A DNA stretch of 64,000 bases from Acanthochlamys bracteata (Eukaryota > Streptophyta > Magnoliopsida > Pandanales > Velloziaceae), in the NCBI GenBank assembly GCA_019914995.1, contig CM034134.1, forward strand, positions 4,906,463 to 4,970,462. Direction: 5' to 3'. Both the position numbers and the translations under genes were made by a program. Shown here piece after piece: positions 57,387 to 64,000 of the stretch (the stretch's first letter is position 1; each line of letters begins with the position of its first letter). The notes beneath the pieces are model-generated. The model did not search any database and was not told the origin of the DNA. It saw nothing but the letters and a program-made list of their open reading frames with translations.

Positions 57387-57762
57387 AGTTACACCATGGG
57401 CTTCAAGTTATCCAAATCTCGTATTTTATTGTAAGCGTTTTTAGTTTTATTAGGAAACTTGTATTTGCTCATGTAGTTAAGAGTTCAATATAGAGATGAA
57501 ATCTTATAGAAAAAAAACTCTATTTTGTATGGTAAGAGATTAGTGTTAAGTATTTAGGTTAGGTTAAAATTCTAACACTAGTAGCGATGTAGTAGAGCTA
57601 AAACTTTACTTATAAGTTTTAGCTATAAATAAAGGTGTTTGGCACCTCATCTAAGCATGGAAGAATAATTGAATAAGTTATTTTACTTTAGTTTTATCTT
57701 CAGTTTCATAGTTATCTAGCATTAGAATAGTTCTGCGGTTCGCGTGATCACGAATCGTAATA
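57387..57762 (+). repeat. LTR of the short-element family at the head of gypsy-3
   Basis: GTTACACCATGGGCTTCAAG at the start corresponds to GTTACGCCATGTGGCTCAAG of the LTR at 27012. The block GGTAAGAGATTAGTGTTAAG is shared exactly, as is TTTTAGCTATAAATA (TATA region near 57616). It ends GAATCGTAATA at 57762, before a primer site. Confidence 0.85.
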
Positions 57763-57777
57763 ATTGGTATCGAGCGG
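57763..57777 (+). promoter_or_regulatory. Gypsy-3 primer-binding site
   Basis: ATTGGTATCGAGCGG directly follows the LTR, close to TTGGTATCAGAGC. Confidence 0.75.
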
Positions 57778-57899
57778 TCGATTTATGGTGAATTAGGCTT
57801 TTGTTGATCCATACCTGCGCTTATTTGCAAGACCATCCTATGCAGATAATATAGGGCAGTCTTAAAGGTTAGTTACTGGTAGTTTCTACCAAAATTTTT

Positions 57900-58380
57900 G
57901 GTAACTTAAACTTCTGAGCAATTACGCTTACAATAATTAGAAAATAAAAATCTTCAGCAACATTATGCTCCATCAAAAGAGCATTTACAATATAACCATC
58001 ATTCCTATCCACCCTCTCCTCAACACCTACAATGGCCAACATCACCGTTGCCGCACGAACAGTATTCAGCTTTGATGCTAGAACCCTACAAATATCCTCA
58101 CTCTCCGCCATCACCTCTTTATCATGATCCTCCTTATTATAACAAATAGCCTTACCTATCCAAACAATTCATATCATGATCCTCCTTATTATTACACTAG
58201 CCCTACCTATTCCAACACTTCATCACCCATACACTAGCACCCTAATATCTCTACAAAAACGCCTTATTATCTTACTTTTCATGACCTTACATCTGTACCT
58301 ACAAGCTATCACACACCAATACCTACAAGCTATCAAACACCAACAATCCCTACTTACCGTATTTTAGCATCATCTTAGTA
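57900..58380 (+). pseudogene. Q/Y/P-rich gag-like leader
   Basis: In one frame: LQQHYAPSKEHLQYNHHSYP then PSPQHLQWPTSPLPHEQYSA (57938-58070), and HDPPYYN units repeated near 58123 and 58177. It resembles the Gln-rich leader of the 25655 element in place and composition, not in exact sequence. The CATATCATGATCCTCCTTAT-type block near 58117-58190 is a short direct repeat. Confidence 0.55.
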
Positions 58381-58473
58381 TTTTGCTACCCTATTTGAGG
58401 TTGATGGCTCTAGACAATATAGGAGACGAGCAACTAGTAGCTCCAAATAGCTACCACCGAATCTGCAGAAAAT

Positions 58474-59921
58474 TTGAACTATTTTGCATCAGCCTTCATA
58501 CCCATACCAGGGCTTCCACCCAGGCGTATGCATGATCATGGCATACCCCTTTTACCTAGAGCTGCCCTTGCAAATGTCGGAGCGTATAGATACCTCTATG
58601 TGCAAAAGACTAAGACTAACACTAAGCAGTTGCCGAGATGTTATCACAAGGTATCATTCGACTCAATAGCTCTACTTTTTCTTCTTGAGTTTTGCTTGTT
58701 AATAAAAGTTTCTTCTATAGATGGTTAGGTTCTTAGAGATTTTGTGTTGATTATAGAGCCCTCAATGACATAATTGTTAAGGACAAATTTCCCAATCCGG
58801 TGATCGATAAATTGCTGGATGAATTGCATGGGGCACATGTCTTTTCTAAATTGGACTTGAAGTCTAGTTATAACCAAATTCGTGTGAAGGAAGAGGATGT
58901 CCGTAAGACCACATTCAGGACACATAATGGGCACTATGAATTTCTCGTGATGCCATTTGGGTTGGCGAATACACCCCGCACCTTCCAATCGTTAGTGAAC
59001 GAGGTTTTTAGCACTCTATCTTAGAAATTTTGTGCTTGTTGTTTCTGCAACATACTTGTGTGAAGCAAGAAGCCAAAGGAGCTCAAGGAACATTTAGCCA
59101 CTGTTTTTTAGTTGTTAGTAAAGGAAAAGTTATGCGCTAACTTCTCCAAGTGCCAATTTGGCTACATCAAGCTTGAGTACCTCGGCCACGTCATATCAGC
59201 AGAAGGGATTGAGCAGATCCATACAAAGTCAAGCCATGATTGATTAGCTTGCACTCAACACACCATTGAGTTGAGAGGGTTCTTGTGAATCACTGGGTAC
59301 TATATGAGGTTTATCAAAAGTTATGGTTCCCTTACTGCCCCTTTGACAGCACACCTAAAGAAGGATGCCTTCTATTGGACAACAGAGGCCGATTAGGCGT
59401 TCCAAGGACTCAAGAAGGCCATGGTCACTACTCCTATGCTAGCATCACTAGATTTTCAAGCACCCTTCATGTTGGAAACAGATGCCTCCAGCAAGGGGAT
59501 CGGGGCTGTACTAACACAAAATGGAAACCTAATAGCGTTCTTCAGCAAAGTATTATCCTCCACTGCCTAGGCGAAATCTACTTACGAGAAGGAGTTAGTG
59601 GCACTTGTCCTAGCTGTGCAAAAATAGAAGCCCTATTTCTTGGGTCAACGGTTTATAATCAAGACAGATCACTTAAGTTTGAAGTATCTCTTGAAGCAAA
59701 AGCTTGTCCACTCCCGATCAACACAAATTGTTTGTCAAACTACTCAACTATGACTACTAGATCGTGTACATTTTGGGGGCACAGAACGTGGTGGCCAACT
59801 TCCTATCACGGAAGCCGCACGCAATGCTGTCCCTGTCCACTACCACACATACCTCTTTGGGGGATGATCTTCGCGGGCCTCAAGAGAAGGATCCATCTCT
59901 GGCATAGAAGATCCAAGCAAC
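58474..59921 (+). pseudogene. Gypsy-3 reverse transcriptase and RNase H
   Basis: Pre-RT motif PGLPPRRMHDHGIPLLP near 58507. VAEMLSQGII near 58633. [22 protein letters not shown] (58740-58800), [16 protein letters not shown] with the first catalytic Asp (58840-58890), [30 protein letters not shown] (58915-59000). The FxDD box near 59030 is destroyed. Then GYIKLEYLGHVIS near 59160. RNase H near 59460-59800: [39 protein letters not shown] with its acidic residues largely kept, and NVVANFLSRKPHAML near 59790. Several stops and frameshifts. The frame ends at the junction near 59921. Confidence 0.9.
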
Positions 59922-62329
59922 CGGCCAGACTAAACCTAGCCTAGATAGCACCCAGAATCGGTCTACCTACTAAGCCTGAGCCAAAAACACTATAAATGAC
60001 TCGCCAAAATATTTTCAAATAAATAAAATTTTGGCAAAACCTCCCTTAAAACTTCAAGTGAAAATCTGTCACAATAAATCATTTGACAACGACAAAAAGA
60101 TAATGATATAAATAAGTGATATCAATTGATCTGTGTTGGACTTACTCAACTGCCGCTAGTTCTTGGAATGTCTGGGCGAGGCCAAAGAAAGAAAAAAAAA
60201 GAGCCTAGTCTCAGTGAGGTGAAAATAATAGAATCATTCTAATACATTTTCTAACTGTTTCAATCCTATTTGCTACATGCAATAGATGCAATGATAGATA
60301 AGAGCACGCCCTAGCGAATCCTAGGTCATCCTATACCAACCCAGTTCCCAGCAAAGACAAATACGGAGAGCTTGACATGCAACTATTGTGGTCCAAGAGA
60401 TATCACAATATATTACTATGCAATCATATTAATTAGGTGCCATGTACTTATAGGAACAAACAAAATAGTTTATGTTCTTACACCGCAACTTCTTAAATAC
60501 ATGAAATCTACCATGCACGATATATCACCATTATACATTCAGTCATGCATTGTGCATTATCCAAACATATGTCTGATATGATATCGTGGATGCGTATCTA
60601 TCTATATCAATGATGTGACACTAGTGAGGGAATAAAAAAAATAAACATATAACATATAGCGAGACTCGGTCTCCATCTCAGCCTACTAACTAGGCTGCTC
60701 CTGCCATAGCGAGGTTCAAACACCCGGGTGATCGAACAGGCTGGGCCGTGAGATCACCCCCACTCGCATACGCCTGACAATACTATGGCCATAGGTGGGT
60801 GCCCACCCCATACCCACTTGAGTCCTAATATAATCCCCTGACTCGCCTTCCCTCGTGCAGCGCAAGTGTATATGCACTATAAAAACAAGCTCATGCCGTT
60901 ATATTTCATAGTTGATTTATCAATACTCAAGGATCACGGTCATGTAATAAACAATAGTTATTCTCGTTTACACAAAGCTACCATGCTTGCTATTGTCATA
61001 GTTAATGTTCTAAGCATGCTGGAAGTGCCCTATACATTATATATAAGAACTCATACGGCATATGTAATCATTCAAGCTATAGATGTCATCAAATGCTAAG
61101 CTCTTTAGTTACCACATGCTACTAAGATTAGTTCAAATGAAATCAATACAAACATGCTTCGGACATACAAAATGCATCTAGCATGAGAAATAATTTAATC
61201 ATAAATAGAAAGTAATGAGGTATGCCGAGGTTCCAAAGCAAATGTTACTTGTGCCAGAAGCCTACCTTAAGCTAAGAAGGGAAAGGTACGGTAACCCTCA
61301 CCTGTTTTCCCATGATCACTTAGTTCGCTGATTAGTCTAAGTCAAGCCACTCAGCCCACCTTCCTTAGCGAAAAGTTATAACACCCACGGGCACATCTAT
61401 TACTTTATTGCATTGGACGGAACGAATCTAACAATCATAATACGTAACACACTCCACTACAATCACATCGCCGCAACGGTAGAACCTCATTCTAAAATTT
61501 CATCCATTCCACTAATCATCTAAGTCATATCCACTAATCAAATATACCAACGTTAGTGAGGTTACTAAGCTTGCCAACTTAAAGGGGAAGTTCGTACTCC
61601 AACTTAGCTTTGAACAATCGACAAATCACCGATTTTTCAACTTACCAATCACCTAAGTCAAAGCTAATTAGTAATTTACCAAACAGTAACTTCTAAAAGC
61701 ACAACACGTGTATTTTGGCTCACCTGCAAGTGGGACCTATTTGACCGCCGAATTTTAGCGTAAATAGTGCTTGTCGGAAGGAATCCACCCAAAAAAAATT
61801 CAATCAGCTGCGAGACGCAAACAATTACCAATTAGTTACGAGAGAGAATTAACAAGTCAACTAGCATGCCGGCAGCTAGAAATTGTCCAAATTGATTCAC
61901 CAGCCGGGCAATGCAATCCCCAACGTTAGCTGAAATTCCACTCAATTGACGAATGAAAAAGCATTATCGAAGGAAGGAGACGAATTTTAGGTGCTTACCC
62001 TCAGTCGGACGGTCGGAGAGTAGGTTCGGCAAAAATCTTAACTTTATTTCTCCCAGTGAACATTTGTTGGGGAACGCAACGGCGACAGACAGGGTTAAGG
62101 AAAATGAAAATCTGATGGTAGTGGAGACGTCCTCGCTACCGGAGAAGAAGATTACACTACGGAAGATCACCGTGTGCAAAGGGAGGCTTGAGTGGGCTTG
62201 AGTGGAGGTGGCTACATCGGGAGAGAAAGAAATAAGAGAAGTGGTTAAATAAAGGGAAAGAAGTAATATAATAATATAAGGTGGTCGGTTTAATTGGGAT
62301 TGGCCCACTTGCAGGTATGGGGTGTTACA
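59922..62329 (-). mobile_element. Gypsy-4 3' LTR (~2.4 kb), end trimmed
   Basis: On the minus strand the LTR starts TGTAACACCCCATACC at 62329. It runs leftward for about 2.4 kb through blocks shared with 37172-38693 and in part with 49989-52636. The expected end GGGTCGTGACA is missing, and the LTR is cut about 30 bp short at CCGGCCAGAC (59921-59930). An AT- and purine-rich coding-like stretch at 61950-62460 has open frames on both strands, but nothing recognisable. Confidence 0.82.
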
Positions 62330-62360
62330 ATACACTCCCACTTTTTCAAAATTCATCCTC
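62330..62360 (-). promoter_or_regulatory. Gypsy-4 polypurine tract
   Basis: On the minus strand TTTTGAAAAAGTGGGAGTGT precedes the LTR start, the purine-rich site expected to prime plus-strand DNA synthesis. Confidence 0.7.
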
Positions 62361-62481
62361 GAATTCCAAATAGAAGAAAAGATAAACTCATACCTCAAGA
62401 GGTGAATAACCAAGGGTGCTTTGGTTTCATTTCCGCCTCTAACTCCCATGTTGCTTTCCTGCAAATGGTTCTGCCATAATA

Positions 62482-63450
62482 TCAGAACAGAAGATAGTCC
62501 CGGTTCTTTAGCTTACGAATTTGACGATCCAAGATCGCTTGCTGGTGTTCCTCATAAATCAAGTTCTGAAGGACTTGTCCGAAAATAGGCTTAATCAAAT
62601 GTGAGGGATCTCGTAAGCACTTTCGGAACATCGAGATATGAAATATAGGATGTACGTCCGATAAACTCGGCGGCAAATCTAATCTATAAGAAACTTTGGT
62701 TATAGGCTCCAAAATCTCAAGAGGGCCCATGTATTTTGGACTGAGCTTCTCCTTCTTCCCAAATCGCAGAATGCTTTTCATTGGCGAAACTCACAAGAAA
62801 ACCTCATCACCAACTGCAAAAAATATCTCACAGCATTTTGGGTTTGCATAAGCCTTTTGTGGACTATGAGTGGCAGCCAATTTTTCTTTAATAAGTTTAA
62901 TCTTCTTGGTGGTGTCACAGATGATATTTAGCGAAAGCTCGTTAGCCTCTTAGGTCTCAAATCAACAAACTAGCGATCGACACTTCCTACCATGTAAGGC
63001 CTCAAAGGGCACCAAAACTATTGTTATAAGCACATTCCACCAAGGATAAGTGCTAATCCCATGACTGCCCTAACTCAAGCAAAAAACAAGAGAGCAACAT
63101 GTCCTCTAATGTTTGGATAGTATGCTCAGATTGTCCATTAGTATGGGGTGAAAGATAGTACTATAGGTCAATTGAGTACCAAGTGCTTGCTAAACTTTAC
63201 TCTAGAAGCGGGAAGTGAATTGGGTTCCACGATTTGAGATAACTATCAAAGGAATTCTATGCAACCTCACTATCTCCCTCACATATAGCTATGCATACTA
63301 AGCTACATCATAAGTGGTTCTTACTGGCAGAAAATGTGCACTCTTTGTTAGTCTATCCACAATCACCTAGATAGAATCACAACCTTGTGGAGCTCGTGGA
63401 AGACACATTACAAAATCTAAAGTAATGTGATCCCACTTCCATCCAGGAAT
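62482..63450 (-). pseudogene. Gypsy-4 integrase core and C-terminal region
   Basis: Minus-strand text from the right: [20 protein letters not shown] near 63440 (first catalytic Asp kept), VIVDRLTKSAHFLPVRTTY near 63330, ISNRGTQFTSRF near 63220 (second catalytic Asp replaced by Asn), NGQSEHTIQTLEDMLL near 63110 (Glu kept), and ALHGRKCRS near 62985. After stops comes an open C-terminal part from 62781: RFGKKEKLSPKYMGPLEILE, VSYRLDLPPSLSDVHPIFHI and SMFRKCLRDPSHL. This is the GPY/F-type module that precedes the chromodomain in plant gypsy elements. The catalytic set is incomplete, so inactive. Confidence 0.9.
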
Positions 63451-63477
63451 AGGCAATGACTGTAATAATCCTCCTAG

Positions 63478-63836
63478 CTAACGGTGTTCTGCCTTTATAG
63501 ATTGACAAGTAAGGCAACGAGAAACGAATTTAGGAACATCTCTTTTTAGACCACTCCACCAATACAACTGCTTCAAATCATGATACATCTTAGTAGTTCC
63601 CAAATTGACCGAATGTATAGTCAGTGTGCATCCTCTAAGATCTGATGGTTTAAATCTCCCACATCGGGAACACAAAGTCTCAGGCCACACCAAATAAATC
63701 CCTCAGAATCAACAGAAATTTCCTTTACGGCCCCTTTCATGACTTGATCAATCAACTTAACTAATTGCGGGTCTTCACTTTGCACAACCTTTATTCTATC
63801 CCTCAAAACAGAACGCATAGCTAAGTGAGAAGCCAA
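63478..63836 (-). pseudogene. Gypsy-4 integrase zinc-binding domain and linker
   Basis: Two open frames overlap. SEDPQLVKLIDQV and DSEGFIWCGLRLCVPD near 63700-63780 belong to the linker. QILEDAHTDYT-like text, NLGTTKMYHDLKQLYWWSGL and CLTCQSIKAEHR (63478-63640) form the HHCC finger, with both cysteines kept; the frame changes between the first His and the rest. This domain helps the integrase form multimers. Confidence 0.88.
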
Positions 63837-63839
63837 GCA

Positions 63840-64000
63840 TTAGATTTTGCCTCTAATCTCAGTCCACTCAACTGCAGACGATCTAAATCATAAGCTAGGG
63901 ATTTAGGTGTTGTGGTAAGATGAGCCAAACTCCTTGCTGATTTTTGACACTAGGCTTCGCAAGTCGCAACCACATTTGCCTTCTCCGGATGATAAAGAAT
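63840..64000 (-). pseudogene. Gypsy-4 RNase H end, running off the window
   Basis: Minus strand: ILYHPEKANVVAT at the window edge matches the YHPGKANVVADALSRK motif at the end of gypsy RNase H. Frames are then broken up to 63840. Confidence 0.75.

Larger units (their letters stand above)
57763..59921 (+). mobile_element. Gypsy-3: LTR element interior with leader, RT and RNase H, gag and protease deleted
   Basis: After the primer site comes a Q/Y/P-rich leader (57900-58180), then within 300 bp the pre-RT motif, RT and RNase H. Capsid, zinc knuckle and protease are missing. The element stops at 59921 against a reverse LTR, so integrase and the 3' LTR are not present. Confidence 0.75.

Noticed and set aside
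61964..62464. Open frame of 166 codons on the minus strand, with an overlapping plus-strand frame
   Set aside because: It spans the LTR border and polypurine tract of gypsy-4, so it cannot be one natural gene, and it has no recognised domain.

Overview
The window looks like plant nuclear DNA, most likely angiosperm. It is AT-rich and contains no convincing host gene, and every coding stretch I can place belongs to a plant transposable-element family. These are Ty3/gypsy elements with chromodomain-like C-termini, Ty1/copia elements with a tRNA-Met-type primer site, a hAT element with BED and DUF659-like domains, and a CACTA (En/Spm) element with a Transposase_24-like product and a CACTACTAG terminus. 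I cannot name the species. I saw no rRNA, tRNA, CRISPR array or bacterial signal.

Layout. 1-459: 3' part of a long gypsy LTR. 460-7382: gene-free, T-rich DNA. 7383-11722: a decayed hAT element with terminal inverted repeats and an 8-bp target-site duplication (TSD). 13060-13640: degenerate ATTCGA-rich tandem repeats. 14603-15822: reverse LTR fragment with internal ~55-bp repeats. 15823-19614: CACTA remnant with a six-exon transposase-associated pseudogene. 19209-21352: three tandem copies of a ~720-bp module that joins the CACTA 3' end to a piece of gypsy protease.

21353-39530 is a nested stack. Gypsy-1 (gag, protease, RT, RNase H, integrase, forward) is split by a ~2.1-kb solo LTR (23501-25610) and by a 1755-bp non-autonomous LTR element (25655-27409). 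Gypsy-2 (forward, LTR to LTR about 29520-39530) is split by a copia element with both LTRs on the reverse strand (30710-35879, TSD TGGTA) and by a gypsy LTR fragment (37172-38693).

39533-49600 holds a MITE-like AT-rich element, LTR debris, low-copy repeats and a short reverse copia (44897-47539, gag plus a protease start) lying inside an older forward copia remnant. 49601-52970 holds two related MITE-like elements either side of a 2648-bp solo gypsy LTR with a TATAA TSD. 53149-56159 holds a second copy of the ~2-kb LTR family with a polypurine tract. 57387-59921 is gypsy-3: an LTR of the same family as the small non-autonomous element, then a primer site, a Q/P-rich leader and RT-RNase H remnants. 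59922-64000 is gypsy-4, reverse strand, with a ~2.4-kb LTR followed by chromodomain-side, integrase and RNase H sequence, running off the window.

No element here keeps an uninterrupted polyprotein, so all look immobile on their own. The biology visible is insertion history: nesting order, TSDs, solo-LTR formation, internal deletion and one local triplication across an element junction. Exact identities and ages need alignments that I could not run. All motif matches and similarity statements were made by eye.
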